In this document: one piece after another, positions 49,236 through 63,589 of the stretch
Layout of the letters: every line of letters starts with the position of its first letter
Numbering within the stretch: position 1 is the first letter of the stretch
NCBI GenBank assembly: GCA_008711295.1
Contig: VUYV01000772.1
Location: 53,708 to 117,707 of the forward strand
Direction of reading: 5' to 3'
Length of the DNA stretch: 64,000 nucleotides
DNA from: Anarhynchus alexandrinus
Lineage: Eukaryota; Chordata; Aves; Charadriiformes; Charadriidae
The notes under the pieces: model-generated
The model's input: the letters and a program-made list of their open reading frames with translations, nothing else
Told to the model about the DNA's origin: nothing
The model's database searches: none
Position numbers and translations under genes: made by a program

Positions 49236-52200
49236 CTGGAAAGGAGAGGATTTTAGAAAGTTTTAGTGAATTAGCAAATTATATCAAACATTTAAGATAT
49301 AACTGTTACGGTTCCCAGCCCTCAAACCAAAAAATTTGTTGGAACAAGCATCAAGAAATGAAGTTCAATTTTTTAATAATAAAATGAAGACTACAGTGAT
49401 AGCTCGATTACATTCCCTGCAGATAAGAAACCTATTCAAACTAATTCAGGGTAGCAGTCACATTGACAAAGATTTTTCACGAGACCGGATCAGTCTTTCC
49501 TCCAGGGAAACCGAGTCTATTTAAGAAAGGGTACCAATGTGTTAATTCTGAAGTTTCTACATCTGTACATAAAGGGAGCCACCATTGCTTTCGCTAGAAA
49601 TATGTTTTGAGATGAAAAAAAAATAAACCCCAATTACCGAACCATTTAATTTAAAACTTGCCTCGTGACAGCAGGCTCAGTAGTCGCCGCCGCGTGAGCG
49701 GATCCGGGGCAAAACAAGGCTGAAGCAGGCAGAGAGAAGAGCTGCCCTTGTCACCACCGCATTTGCACTCCAATATCTTTAAGTGACAAGAACCAGGTTG
49801 CCTTTTTAAACATTACCAGCCGATATATTGCAAACAGTATCAGGTGACGCTGTTTAGGACTTCGTTTTATTAAGCTACAGGTTTCACTGCTCTCTGGATT
49901 CGGCAGCCAGATGATTGCGTTAGACGTACCCACCTAACAGACTCGTTTTCTCTCTTCTGGGCTGCACCCAACCCACCGGAGCTGGGAAGCCACACGACAG
50001 CATCTATTATTAAGGCCATGACTTTGGTCACCTGTGGCGAGCGAGGTTTGCTGTTGCTGCCGTTCGGGACCAGTACATCACTAAGAAGCCTCCCACCCTG
50101 TTAGCAGGAGCAACGTGCAAGTGAATCACATTTTATATGAACACCTGTACACCTCAGGAAAAAGGAGGTATATATGAAGAGGGTTTTTGATTTGGAGGCA
50201 GGAGCGAGGGAGCTAATCTAGTCTCTCTCTATCTCCCCAAAAAGAAAAAAAAAAAATACGGAAGTTGGCTGTGTAAACGTGAGATGGAAGAACTTCCTAA
50301 AGAGGAGAGCTGAGAAGGGATCGTGAAGGTTTCAGCACAGACACACTGTTAAGATATAGCTTTGACCTAAGTTCCTAAAACTCTTCTAAGAGGAAAATTG
50401 GTATGTTTAGGCTTGACTGTGTAACTAATCTACCAGAGAGTAATTCTCAACCTAAGTGCTAGTGAGAAAATGTAAAAATCATCTAAGGAGTCTAGACATG
50501 CAACCGTGACTCATTGTAAAAGCCATTAGAAGTTCCAGTCCCTTAATCTGCTTTCAATATGGAGATGAGGCAAACTGCATGAAGACAACAAAAACAAAAT
50601 GGAAAGAAGTTGCATCCATTCACCTATCACAGGAAAAAAAAGAAACCCCAACAACTTATTTAAATTGATTTTTGCATCAATAAACAGAAAAGATGAGTCA
50701 ACGCTTTTGAAGCACTGGGGTCACAGGAGTGTTTCCCCATGTATTAGTAATAGAGGTCACAGATCAGTTACTGGCATCCCTCTAAGGTAATTCAGCAGCG
50801 TGCTACGGCTGGCCGAATGACAGAGCAATCAGTCTAAGTGCTTCGAGCCTCATACGCCACTTAGAAATCACCCCCAGTGCAATTAGCAACTCCGATGCTT
50901 CTGTCTGAGATCCTGAAACCCTATTTGGTTACACTTACACGGCCCCAAAGAAAGCTCTCTTCTGGCATCGCTAATTCCTCAATTAAGCATCAATCTCCAA
51001 TGTATTTGGAATTATGTGCTCGTGTGCTTTAGATCAAAAATGATCAGACATATCCCTAAGGTAACTCTTTTATACTTGGAACCTCGTGGGATGAGGGATA
51101 ACCTCTCTAATTCCAGTAATCTGTTTTGTAGGGAAAAAAATAATAATTTTTCAGGTTCTAAAAGAAACCTGGAGTTAAAAAAATATTTCCAGGCAGAAGG
51201 TTGGGTCAAGTCCTTCCATGTGATTTTTAAAGCCTTTCTTTTTCTTTCTTCTTTTCCTTTTCTATCAGAAATCACTCCCCACTTGTTTGGGGTTTTTTGT
51301 TTGTTTGTTTAACACTACTTTTTTTGTTTGTGTTTTTAAACACTACACCAGCAGCTGCGGACAGCCCAACGCGTGAGGCAGGGGACAGGCAGATCCCACC
51401 TGCGATACATAATGGTAACAGCCGCATGTTGGGCGCGCAAGGTGTCACACAGTCGCTCCACTTGATTTGAGGTAGTGTACGGTAATTAAAAAAAAAAAAG
51501 CAATGTTTTAATTCATTGTGATTGTAAAGCACTGTAAGTACAGAAAGTCCACCCCATGCACCTTTGCACCCTGGGCGGTGAGAGGTCTGGGTTGGGTTGC
51601 AGCAGTTGACTCACATTTACTATTTATACCCATTATTTCTGCAGAAAGAATAGACTGCTGTGCTTTGTGAAGTACCTTCCCTTTTTATTCTCATTCTTTC
51701 TAAGGAAAAAGCCATTACAATTATTTGCGTGAACATTTAGCATCTTCTAACACTCTCAGAAGTTTATTCCATCTCTACTTTTAAATAACTCTGATCTCTA
51801 GAGTTGTTTATATTTGATGTACTGAAGTGACCCGATGCCTTCCGCAATCTCTGAAGCACTTCCAGTGAGTCAGTCCCTCCATCACTACTCGGTCTGGATC
51901 AGAGAAGTTTTAATGGGCAGTAATTAAAGCTGTAGAGAGAGTCAGAATTTTAAGAACATTTCAGAAGCAAGGTGTAAGAAGCCACGACATTCGCAGGCGC
52001 AGAAGACAGGTAATTTCACACAAATGACCCTTCTCATCAGCTGTAAAATATCTATTTTGAAAAAACTTAACTGCTCAAATTACAAGAGACTCACACGTTC
52101 ACGTGAGTCTCCATAAATTAAAACCTCACCTGAAGTACTGGCACAGAAAATGGCTATTGTAAGCCACCCTAACGTCACAATCTCCACACGCTGGTCACGG

Positions 52201-54529
52201 GTGGGTCACCCACGCCAGGCGCTGCCCCACGCACGCTCGGGGCTCCGCGCGCAGCCCCTGCGCCGCCACGGCACCCAGCCCGCCTCCCCCCGCAGCGCCA
52301 GCATCCCCAAAACCCCCCCGGCGGAGCGGTAATGACAGGGCCTGCGGAGCAGATCAAACCACCACCACCACGGGGACTCTCGGGAGACACTAACGCGATG
52401 ACACAGCATTGCAGGAATCCCTAATTTTAGGCGGGAATGAAGAATATTTGGCCTTTATAGCTCAAGTAAAGGAACGGCAGCTAAACCACTGATGTAATGG
52501 ATTTAAAAATTTATTTTTAGGCAGACATACCCCCAACAAGACCAAAACAAACAAAAAAAAAGCTGTGTAAAGATACCACTCCTTCCAATTCCTGTAGGAT
52601 CTCTCTTGTCAGAGCACTAAACGGGCACCGGCTCTCCCTGCCCTGTCTCTAGGGACAAGCTCTGCAGCATCAGACGTCGAAGGCTCAGAGCCTGACCCAG
52701 AGACACCATTAACCAACATTTTGTTCTCAGCTCGCAATTACTTGGGCTCTTTCAGAAGACGTGCATGTTTAATTAACGCTCTTGAAATCCCATGCTTCCC
52801 TTCCGACAGAATTGCCTTGCAGAAGATCAGGAATTTCCCTCCCAAAGCCCCACGTTAATATATTGAGATATTTCTCACTTAAGGGAGGAGCGGTTTTTTT
52901 TTTATGCTGCAAAAAGGCACAAAATTTAGAGAAGCCACCGAAGACCAGGCACAAGAAAAGAAAGCAAAAAATTCCCATCTAGATGCTGCTGTACACAGAG
53001 ACAACAGAAATCAGGCGATTCGGTCCCGCAGGGCAGTACTGGGGGGAGTATAACCAGTGGGGGAAAAAAAGCCTTCTGTATTGCAGTATTCTGTGTAAGC
53101 AGTCAGTTTTATGTCACTTCTATATTTATGAACTCTACCTAGTTAATAAAACAACCTATGACATCACAACCAGAAATTAGGTATCGCTGATCAGATTTTG
53201 GAAAATAAGAAAAAGCAGAAATTACGTTATCAAAGGCTTCAGCTCTTCCATCTACCCGCACAGCTAAGCGTCAAACGATTTCGGAGTTCTCTGAAAACCC
53301 AACATGCAGCTGAGAGCAACCAGTGACATCGCCAGCACCTATGCATCCACCTCTCCTGGGAGCACCAACGCCAGCAACTCACTGCTCCAAGGTGAAAGAC
53401 CAGTGTGGCCAGTAAAAAGGGGCTGTGCCCCAGTGGGAGCTCCTGGCCTGGCCGCGAGTCCCTCGCAGGGAGGGGTTGGGACCAGAGGTGAGGGAGGAGG
53501 CAGCAAAGGAGGGATGCAGACACACGGAAGAAGCGGCAGAGATGTCAGCAAGACAGAGGAGGGGAAGGCAGTAGGACACAGAGCCTACAAAACGCACATA
53601 AGGAGCCCCAAGGCATGGAAAGCTTATCTAACCAAGCTCATCTATATGTGCAGCTTCCCACTCTGCTCAAGCACTTTTAATCAGGTAATTAGTTTTTTGT
53701 CTTTTTCCCCCGCCTCCAGGATGTGATGCCGCCAGTTAACAAGAGTTGTACAGGTTTATATATTGTCCTCGTTATTGGAGAGACCCCTAGAGCTAACCAA
53801 AACCTGAGAAACGTGAGGATGGAGATAAACGAGAAACTCCTCCTTCCGCGCTATAAAGTTCTGCCCGGCTCTGCTATTAGCAGAAAGGACTTGTTGACTA
53901 CTGCACAAATAGGCAACGTCCAACTCGCAGCTGTTGTGCACACATTTATAGTGGCATGCACTAATGGCGTAACGATTAGGGACATGGCCTTGAATCATCA
54001 CTTGATGCAGAAGCGAGAAGTAACAACGTGGGAGCTTCGAGCCAGACAACCATAATGCTTTCGGTAGTCTCAGGCAAAGAACAAGCGAGGAGTCAAAATC
54101 AGGTGGACTTCTGGCAGCGTTTCAGTAGTTTCTTAATTAATTCAAAGCACCAAAAAAGGCCATTATGGAAAGCTCTCAGCAAGGTCTTTGAGCAGAGCAG
54201 TGCCGCACAGCCACCAGCGGCACCAGGCTGAAATGGGTCAGGCTTTGCAGGACCAAAGGCTGGGACCAGTCAAGAGGGAAACAGGAAAGCTGTGTCCGGG
54301 ATGCCCACCAGTGCTGTCGCACTGGGCACAGTGCTCGCCCAGTCAATGTCGCACCATCCATCACATCTTACATCAGTGCACCTTCACCCAAAGTTTCCCA
54401 TTCAGTCTGGAAAGGATGGTCAGCCCAGACAGACACACACCCCTGCACGGTCAACACACACCCGGCACACCACAGCTAGGACGTGTCCAGGACTTAGTTA
54501 AGACACCTTAGTTTATCCCTGAAGATTTC

Positions 54530-54551
54530 TTTTTTTTTTTTTTTTTTTTNT
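54530..54551 (+). repeat. T homopolymer with ambiguous base
   Basis: A run of about 21 T containing an N at 54550. It is probably an unresolved homopolymer length. Confidence 0.85.
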
Positions 54552-54828
54552 CAGATTATTTTCCCTTCCACTCCGATTAGTACTCAGGAGGTAGACTGAA
54601 TTATAGGTTATATTTCTGTACATTGCTCTTGAAGTAATGTAATTAGCCCTCCTTCCTTCTGTTGAAAGAACACAGGTAGACGTAACAATCTGCCAAGTCA
54701 TTTAAATATAAAATGGAATAAAATAAGACTAGAGTTTACAGACCACTGGCTTAGGCAATTAATAGGAAAAAAATCAATGAAGGAAAAAATGGATTATGTC
54801 ATCTTCCTAAAAGAAAGCCTTCTTAATT

Positions 54829-54857
54829 AAAAAAAACAATTTTTTTTTTAAAAAAAA
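54829..54857. repeat. A/T palindromic homopolymer cluster
   Basis: A8, then CAA, T11, A8 in succession. The parts are self-complementary and could form a hairpin or cruciform. No function is implied. Confidence 0.6.
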
Positions 54858-57800
54858 GCCCATAAGTCTCTTTCAGAGACATAGGGGAATGGCTGCTCCC
54901 GAGGCTGAGACTGCTCGTGAAGGACTGTGCCTGCAGTCAGCTGGAGGGACAGCCCCGTGTTTCCTGAGAGACAGCCTAACCCAAGCCTAGCCCAGCTTGT
55001 CCACCAAGGACGGACGGTTTACACTCCCGTCACCCTGACGGAAGTTTGTCCAACCTGTCCTTACTGACGCCCACGGTGGAGGCTGCCCCGCTCGCTCCAG
55101 GCAATCCCCATGTGCTTTGCTCTCCCCGACACCTAGCCTGACACTTTCTCACTGAAATTTAAACTTATGACTATTTTCTTATCTACTGCAGACAAGGGAC
55201 AAACTGGTTCCTTCCTCTTAAGGCTGACACGGGAGAAGCTTGTTCAAGAAGGACATAACTGTCCTCTCCTCCACTGCTTAATCGCCTGGTATTTCTTACA
55301 GAAGATATTTAGCATTTTCCAGACACAGAACTTAACAGGGATGCCTTGAATTATGGTGCCCAAAGATCAGACATGACACAGCAATGCTGAATAGTCCTGC
55401 ACAGTTTCATTCATTTTGCAGGCTGGTTTCGGAATAGCATTCCACCACTGAAGCAGGCTAAACCTGTGATCTCCTCTTAATATTTTTTTGCCTCCATGAA
55501 AGCACTACCAAGCCTATTGTTTCTCCTTCTGTAGTTAAGTATTTATTAGACCTGCTTGTTCAATAGGTATCTGCATCTGTTAAATAAAGTCAGTTTTCAA
55601 CCATACCTTCAACTTGACACGACTATTTGATTTCTGTTCTTGTCCTCCAGCCTACCCACAAGCTCCTCCTAAATTCCCCTCACAGGCAGCGTGCCTCCCA
55701 CACCTACATTTCCAGCTAGTGACTTCCATGTGGCTATGAAACCTATTCTGAAGAGTCTCTGTACTCATGGCTTTTCATTCAAAGGTGTTCTTCACGGCAC
55801 TCAAACTCACAGGTCATTCAACTTCATATATTGCTTTCTTAGCAGATGCCCGGAGAGTTGACATCCATGATTCCTACCAGCTCCTACGCTTTGGAACTTC
55901 CGCTAGTTGCTAATAAAAAGGCATGATCATCTGATCTTCTCCACACAGTGGTCTCATGGTATCAGAATGATGTTTCAGCCCTTTTCTTCCAGTATCATTC
56001 AGAGAAACCCAAAGAGGACTGTCTTCACCACAGTCTTCAGACTTGTGAACAAACGTCTACACACACATCCCTGACATGGAGGGTAATGTCTTGGTCCTTA
56101 TTTCCTTGCACATTCGCTATGGAAAGCTGTCCCTCTCACGGCCATTCCAGTTGCCCGAGTAACTCCTCAGATGTCCAGTTCTCATGCTTTTGTTTTTAAT
56201 CACTGATGAGTGTCAACAGCAGTTTCCTGCCAAGAAAGCCGCACGCCACCAGCGTAAGCAGGGCTGCGTGCACCTACTTCTTGCTGAGCTCTGGGAAGGT
56301 GGCTCACCTCCTTCATCCTCTCAGCAGGTGACCAGCCCTGCCTTGCCAACCAGAAGTTAGGCGGGTTGGACACAGCTGTTTCAGGTGCCCCCACCAAAAT
56401 TGGTGGGTGAGCTTCCCATGAGCTTCAGCATCCTCCTACGTTCCAGGAAGAACTGGCTGGTTTGTGCAATGAGGAAGTGACAGGGCAAGAGAGAGAAGGG
56501 AGAGGGAAGGGCAGAAGGAAAAGGCTTCCTTCCTCCCTGATTTACAGTGGGAGAACAGGTTTGTTTAATTGCATTTTAATTTGTGAGAATTAGATCGCAA
56601 TTTTGTGAGGTGCACCACGGAGCCTCCACCTGAAAGTGTCTGAGGAAGTCATTTTAAGGGTTAGGTAGCTGCAACGTCTGTGGACAGAGGGGAGGAAAAC
56701 TTCAGCTACGAATCAGAGAAAGTAAATTACAGAGGGCTCAGAAGGACGGAGACTCCTGCTTTGAAACAGAGATCAAAAAAGAATTCCTCTGAAACCCAAC
56801 CATATTTCATATCTCCAAAGGTTGAGTGTTACTAAAAGTGGTTTTGGACAGAAGAAGGATGCGTCACCCAACAACAGTTTTCAAACTGCACAGCATTAGA
56901 CGGCCACCCTGCCCACACGCCAGCTCCCTGCGAGCACCACCACCTCTTTTTTTTTTTTTTTTTGACTTCCTGCCAAAACACATGAGTCAGAGCGTTACTA
57001 GGGCCTGCACGGCTGCTCCATACCCGGGCTGCATCAGAGATCTGGAGAAGAAAAGAGTGGGAAGCCCCTCAATCTGCTTTTCCCCCAGCACGGCTGGGTT
57101 TAGGGACCTCCCAGCTGACGGCAGCCTAACCCAGCAGAAGCATACAGGAACAGCCAAATGACCAAGAACTTCAATATTATGTTTTTTTTCTGAGCAAAAC
57201 ACTTACTCTCATCTTAAGACTTGGTTTTAGAAGTTAACTATAGGCTGGAAATTTTACACCATGGATTAGTCACATATTTCTACCCAGCAGCATCATGAGC
57301 GCAGTCAGGCTGCTTCTGCCCAAAGATCGTTTCCAAGGCAGAGGTCTATTTTGAGAGGGACGGAGCAGCAAGGCTGCTGGAAGATAAATGGGCAGAGTAA
57401 CACTATACCATTTCCAGATAACAATTTTTTTTTTAATCTGTTATAATCAGGCAACAGCTCAGGGAGAAGTGACTCTTTTCCCAGCAGATGGTTCCAGGAT
57501 TCAATTCAAAGAGCAGTTCTCTAAGGTAGTGCCAAAAAAGGCTTCAGGTTAACTGTCGTTGCAAATACGCCAGTCCCAGGTAGATGTGCTCCTGGAAGGC
57601 AAAGACCACTGTAAACGAGAAGGGACAAGGCGTTCAAATTGCAGCCGTGACTGCAGAGGGGGAAGCTGGGGGACACCTCAGCCGCCAGCCAGCCCCTGGG
57701 GACCAGAGCCGTAGATAAGATGTTCTCAATTCACTCGCTGCCTCCCTATTAGTTGCAATTAGCACAGGCCATGCTGATGCCAGCTCTGTTTCCAATGAGG

Positions 57801-58110
57801 AAACACACAAGGACACCAACGGGTGACCCGATGTCACCAACGAGCACTGTTCAAGCAGATGGCCGGGATCTTTTACACTGCTAAACAAGCGTGGCTGAAG
57901 CCCCCTTGGCACTCCAGCAGCCTCCATGCGCCAGCACAGCTCGGCCCAGCGCTGCTGGCACGGCTCGGCGGGTGCTTGCAAGGTTTAACGCTGCAATCAG
58001 TGCCGGTTCACTACTCACCCTGGCACCTCATGGGTAGGGGTGACACTGGCATGGCAGCCACCCTGCCGCATGTACCCCCTGCTCCTCCCTAGACCCTTCT
58101 TACAGTGTTT

Positions 58111-58860
58111 TCATAGAATCATAGAATGGTTTAGGTTGGAAAGGACCTTGAAGATCATCGAGTTCCAACCCCCCTGCCATACGCAGGGACACCTCCCACC
58201 AGACCAGGCTGCCCAAGGCCACCTCCAGCCTGGCCTTGAACACCTCCAGGGATGGGGCCTCAACAACCTCTCTGGGCAACCTGTGCCAGTGCCTCACCAC
58301 CCTCACAGTGAAAAACTTCTTCCTAATGTTCAATCTAAACCTGCCCTCTTCCAGTTTGAAGCCATTCCCCCTTGTCCTATCACTCCATGCCCCAGTAAAA
58401 AGTCCTTCCCCAGCTCTCCTGTAGGCCCCCTTTAGGGACTGGAAGGCCGCAATAAGGTTTCCCCGGAGCCTTCTCTTCTCCAGGCTGAACAGCCCCAACT
58501 CTTTCAGCCTCTCCTCATAGGAGAGGTGCTCCAGCCCTCGGATCATCCTCATGGCTCTCCTCTGGACACGCTCCAGCAGGTCCATATCCTTCTTATGTTG
58601 GGGACTCCAGAGCTGGATGCAGTACTCCAGGTGGGGTCTCATGAGAGTGGAGTAGAGGGGCAGAATCCCCTCCCTCGCCCTGCTGGCCACGCTGCGTCTG
58701 ATGCAGCCCAGGATACGGTTGGCCTTCTGGGCTGCGATGGCACATTGCTGGCTCATGTTGAGCTTCTCGTCGATCAGCACACCCAGGTCCTTCTCCTCAG
58801 TGCTGCTCTCCAGCCATTCCCCGCCCAGCCTGTATTTGTGCTTGGGATTTTGCTTATTCT
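58111..58860 (-). mobile_element. CR1 LINE 3' fragment (copy 5, longest)
   Basis: The 3' end is at the left with two terminal units (TCATAGAATCATAGAATGG at 58111). The - strand keeps one uninterrupted frame through the C-terminal third of the CR1 ORF2 protein: [68 protein letters not shown] and [19 protein letters not shown]. The lack of stops and near-identity to copies 2-4 point to a recent insertion. The exact 5' truncation point is unclear (about 58,860, possibly further right). It is in sense orientation in SGPP2. Confidence 0.95.
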
Positions 58861-61800
58861 GTCCTCTGCTTCGTTCCATACATCCCAGTCCGTGGGCCTT
58901 AGAGTTGTCAGGGAACAGGTTCCTCGCTGCTAATGCCTCTGAGCCCTTTCCCATGCAAACATTGGGTCTTTCTGGAACGACTGAGGTGTCTGACACTCTC
59001 CTGGAAAAATACAGTATCTCAGCGCTCTCCCTTTGCGCAGAGAAATGTCAACAGGGAACACCGAAGGCGATACACCTAATTAAAGTAGTTAGCATAAGTA
59101 AGCAGTTATAATTATGTGAAGCCGAGCTAGCTGCAAAGGGGATAACGACGACCTGCTCTGCTGTTTCGGAATGACCACACAGCTTCGTGCATGCCAGAAC
59201 CAGCAGGCTCAGGGAACTCGATCAGCTGTAGTTTGCAACAGCCAGTTGTCTTCAAAAGGAAGGATTAAATATACCTTTTTTTTAAATCTCATAATAAGTA
59301 TTCACAAATATAATAATAAAATATCATAGTAATAAATTAGCAATGTATATGAAAGCATTCACATACCTCTAAATCTACACCCATAGCAGTTTACCTTGGA
59401 AAAGTAAGTTACAGGTGCTGACTATACTGAACTGATTGGAAGCCCTATAAAGCAGGAACTCAAACAGTCATTTTAAATAAAAATCTCATGGTTTAGACAA
59501 CGCTACCTGTACATTCCAGACCTTGTATTTACCTGCCATAGCAGTCAATAGTCACCTTCTATTGCCCAGGTGACCCATAAATATTCCCTGCAGTGCATAT
59601 ACACAAAGTAAAGTAAAAGAACTGGCTGTCCAAAGGAATTTTCCAGGGAGAACAGATATTCTCTGGCCCCTTGCCCATTAAACTTACCCCTCTTCTTCAG
59701 AGACCCAAAGGAGAAAAATGACAGCAGATGAGCTTTTATTCTTCTGCTTGATATCTGAACTAATGGCCCGAGACATTCAGCAGAATTATAAAACAGTAAG
59801 TGGCTCACCTCCAAGTACTGGAATTAATCCTAGGATCCTGACAGCTCCTCACTGCGAGGTCCAGCAGCCTCCAAAAAGATGACTCAGGCTGTGAGCTGGC
59901 AAGCGCTGAGTCACGAAGCACCTAATCTTCGGCGTAACGACCTGGGCTCCCTGCGCAGCCCCTCATATGCCCCCTGCGCCACCACCCACCCCACCAGCAG
60001 GCACCTCACAGCCACACAGGATACCTATTACAATCGGTGAGTGAAGTTTCACAAACTTTTATTCGCATCAGGTGTTTCTGCAGCAAGATTGAGAAGACGA
60101 CTGGCCACTGGTAACAAACAGCACGGGTCTAACTTTGCTGCCTCTTCTCCCGAGGGGACACTGGTCTTCTTGCTGAGGAGCGGCAAACCCAGCACTAACA
60201 GGTCTACACTGGGTTGCCACACACTACTTGCAGTTGGATGCGACGGTACTTGTCATCTTCCAAAGCACCATCACGCAGAGGGCTGGCCAGAACCATCCGA
60301 TGAAACCATCTCATCCATACAATGTCCCTTACCAGCTGCTTTCCATGGGAACCTTCAAACAAAAATCAGACACGTGCAAGACGGGCAAGCTCCCTCGGCC
60401 ACCACCCGGGGTAGGGGAGAGCTGAACATGAAGTACCAGAGCCACGGGAGCGACGCTGAGGAACGCGAGCCTCCTGCTCAGCCCATGGAAATAAGAAACT
60501 GCATCTCATGTTTCTCCAGCTGCAGCTCCAAACTGAGGAACTTCCAGAAGTTCAGCTATATTCTCTAGGAGGACAAAGCGCCAGCACTTGGGGCAGAAAT
60601 GCCTCACTGCCCACTCTCCTAATGGTGCTCGTGGGCTTTTCTCACAAGGGTTTGTCTCACCCGCTGAACCCACCTCAGATATTGTCAACTTACTGCTGCA
60701 TGGAAGGAGAAACAATGTGAAATCAAGTAAGCCAGTAATACGATTTAAAAAGGCAAAGCAAGACCTTGAGGCTGATACAAAAACCTATTGCAAGGGAACA
60801 CCACAGAAGAGAGACTTTGGCTCAAGCTCTAGAGCAAGTCTACTTCAAGTCACCAGACATGCCCTCGCAGCAAAAGCAGTGCTGTCATCTACATCTTGCC
60901 AGTAATTAACTACATCTTTGGGTGCTGTAATACATCCGAGACGGATGTGCAGTTTTTACCTACCTTTTCTGTTTCTGTTCCCATCACCTTGCTGTCACCC
61001 TGGTCATGAGCCTCCTCACCTAAGGCACGAGCGAGAACTATACAATCACTAAGTGTGATCGGGAAGTTTGTAAACATTGCGCCAGTTCGGAGCAGTTCTG
61101 ACAGTTAAGCTATAACTACAGAGTAAATACAAACTGTACGCTTTCAAAGGCAGAAAGATAGATCTCAGCAGATGATAAAGCACCTGGAAAAAGGAAGAGT
61201 GGAGAAAAACAAATCTCTACAGAGAACTTTGGATAAGAGACTATTTTCTTCTTTGTTCCCTTTAATTCAGGCTATCAATTTCAGGAGCGAAAGTCCATCA
61301 GGAGGTTACAGATAAGCAGACCTCTACTTTTTAAATGCATGTAACATTCATTTGGCCACTCACTAAAACACTGGACGAGTCTCCAGAAAGTTAGTTAGCA
61401 TTTTTAAGCGTGCAACTCGAGGACATCATACAGAGCATCAGGAAAAGACATCTTCCAAGCAGTTACACAAATAAATCCCCTGTGAAACAAACTAAGATTA
61501 GACAGGAGTGCAGAAAACAAAGAAGTATTAGCTAGAGACAGGATAATTACAAGAAGTTACTGTCTTGTCTTCCACAGTAGTAAAACCCAACAGTTCCTTC
61601 ACTAGAAGCCCATAGGTTCAACATTAAATCTAAGTCAGGGCATAAATCCAGCTAGCACGTTGGACTAGCAACATTTTGTATCATCCTCAGATACCCCAGT
61701 TTTCACTTGATGTATTAAGAAGTGTTTCTAACAGATCTGGTAACCAAGGGAACATCAGGGACATGGGCTAGGCAACTGATTCAATATTTAAGAAACACAT

Positions 61801-63589
61801 GCAGCCCTCACTGTCACATCTAAGCATTTCATTCCTCGTCTTGTCATCTCAGGGCAGCTCCTGTGGGGCAGACGGGACTGAGTTACAAAGACTCACAAAA
61901 ACAGCCACTCATTGTGCTGCTGACCACTGTAATGAGCCCTTCCTGATTTTTTTTTTTTTTTAAAAAAACACATATAATCTGCAGGTTATGCATAAAAGAA
62001 GACACCAACACATCACAAGTAGCAGTGCTGGCAACAAATGCACGCAGGTAATTAAAGGCCTCCTTCTCCCAGATCATGAGCTGTCTTGTCTCATTACTCT
62101 CCTGAGGGATCCCCCCTTCTCTCCAGGCAGTACAGCATCCATCCCTGTCCATCCCCTCCTAAACCAGCCCCATTTGCTAGTCCTCAGCACCCTTTCCCCA
62201 GAGTCCCTCCAGCTGGGCCACCTCGGCACGCGATCCAGCCCACATCAGATGCGGGGGCCTGAGAGCTGGCACAGAAGAAAGGGGAATGTCCTGGAGAGAT
62301 GGAGCTGTGGCAGCCCCAGCATCTGGCCAACCGTTCACATCTTCTTCACTCAAGCAGTCAATTACATACTCTGTTTTCACAGGTATAAACCTACTGATCA
62401 TTCAAGAACTTACACAGGAGAACCTGAAAGCTTTTAAGACTATTGCATTGTGACAGTAAAGACAGTAATAGAACCTCATAGAAACCTTCTGTCCTGATAA
62501 CACAGACTTTGAAAGCCCCAGGCTTCAGAAAGGGATGCTCAAGCTGAGCACAGAGCCATCCAAGGTCACCAGCAGTGAGATGGAGGGGCAGTGCTTAAGC
62601 ACCTTTCTGCAAACGCCTGCAGCCAAGAGCAAGAAAACACCACTGTCCATAGAGAGTTTATGGCCAAAAGCTTTGCTATGTGTATTAGACTCCTCCACTT
62701 CTTTGCAGATGCATCAGGGCAACCCCAGTTCACTCAGCAACAGAGCAGCGAGTATGTACTTTGGCATAAGGAAGATCCAAATGCACTTTCTGCATCTGAT
62801 GGCAGGTTGCAGAAGACCCTCCGAGAAAATGAATTTTCACAGGAGCAGAGAGAGTCTGCCTTTATAATTCTAGCACTTCATTGAAACATTGGTCAAGCCA
62901 TTACTCCCATCTCCATTGTCTTTGGATTTCAACCCAAATTTCACATGTTTCAGAAGTGAGTGCCCTGATTAGGTGGAAACAAACTCTTCTGATTTTACCT
63001 CTGGGTCTCATGAAGTCTTACCCAGGACATACTCACCCTTCGCAGTTGTTTCTTATTTTGTGAAACCCAAAACAATTGCTCCAGGTGAAGTGAATGGCTC
63101 CATTCACGGAGCATTAACTTGGATAGGATTTTAGTATCAATACTGTTACATTAACCATGTCACTGTTCAAAAGCAAGTAGTGAAAACAAATCTTTTAGTG
63201 AACCACCTGCGTAATTCACTGCAAATAGTTTACTGTAGTTCAGAAGTGGACAGACTGCAGGACTAACCCAGTGTTCCTCATCTTCTAATTGAGAAAATGT
63301 CAAACAGCAGCTGATGAAGAATTTTAAATGCTTGAAATAGGAAACCAAGCACGAGATGCAGAACAGGGAAGGGTGAAACAGCATGGGATGGGAGGGGAGG
63401 TAGAGTTGTGGCCTTCATGGCCTGTTTATTTTGCAGGTAGAGTTCGGAAGACCATTATCGCTCCTCCCCTCCTTTCCAAAAGGCACCGCAAAGTGATCTG
63501 CTAATGAATTCAAGTCATTACAGTACGAGAAAAAGCAGGTCATCCAACCTGCACCCATGGGTGGCGTCATGCCCTTCCCTGTTCCCTTC

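Noticed and set aside
52175..52409. GC-rich patch as an SGPP2 upstream exon
   Set aside because: The frames do not resemble the SGPP2 N-terminus, and I saw no convincing splice-site pair in phase.
11722..58424. Four nearly identical 62-codon frames (11722-11910 on -, 24206-24394, 28988-29176 and 58236-58424 on +) that look like a small gene family
   Set aside because: Each is the antisense strand of a CR1 copy.
58100..58996. 298-codon - strand frame as a host gene
   Set aside because: It is the reverse-transcriptase C-terminal region of a CR1 LINE (copy 5) plus flanking sequence.
60041..60568. 175-codon + frame
   Set aside because: It has no recognisable domain and a composition like translated non-coding GC-moderate DNA. 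It is antisense within SGPP2 intron 1.
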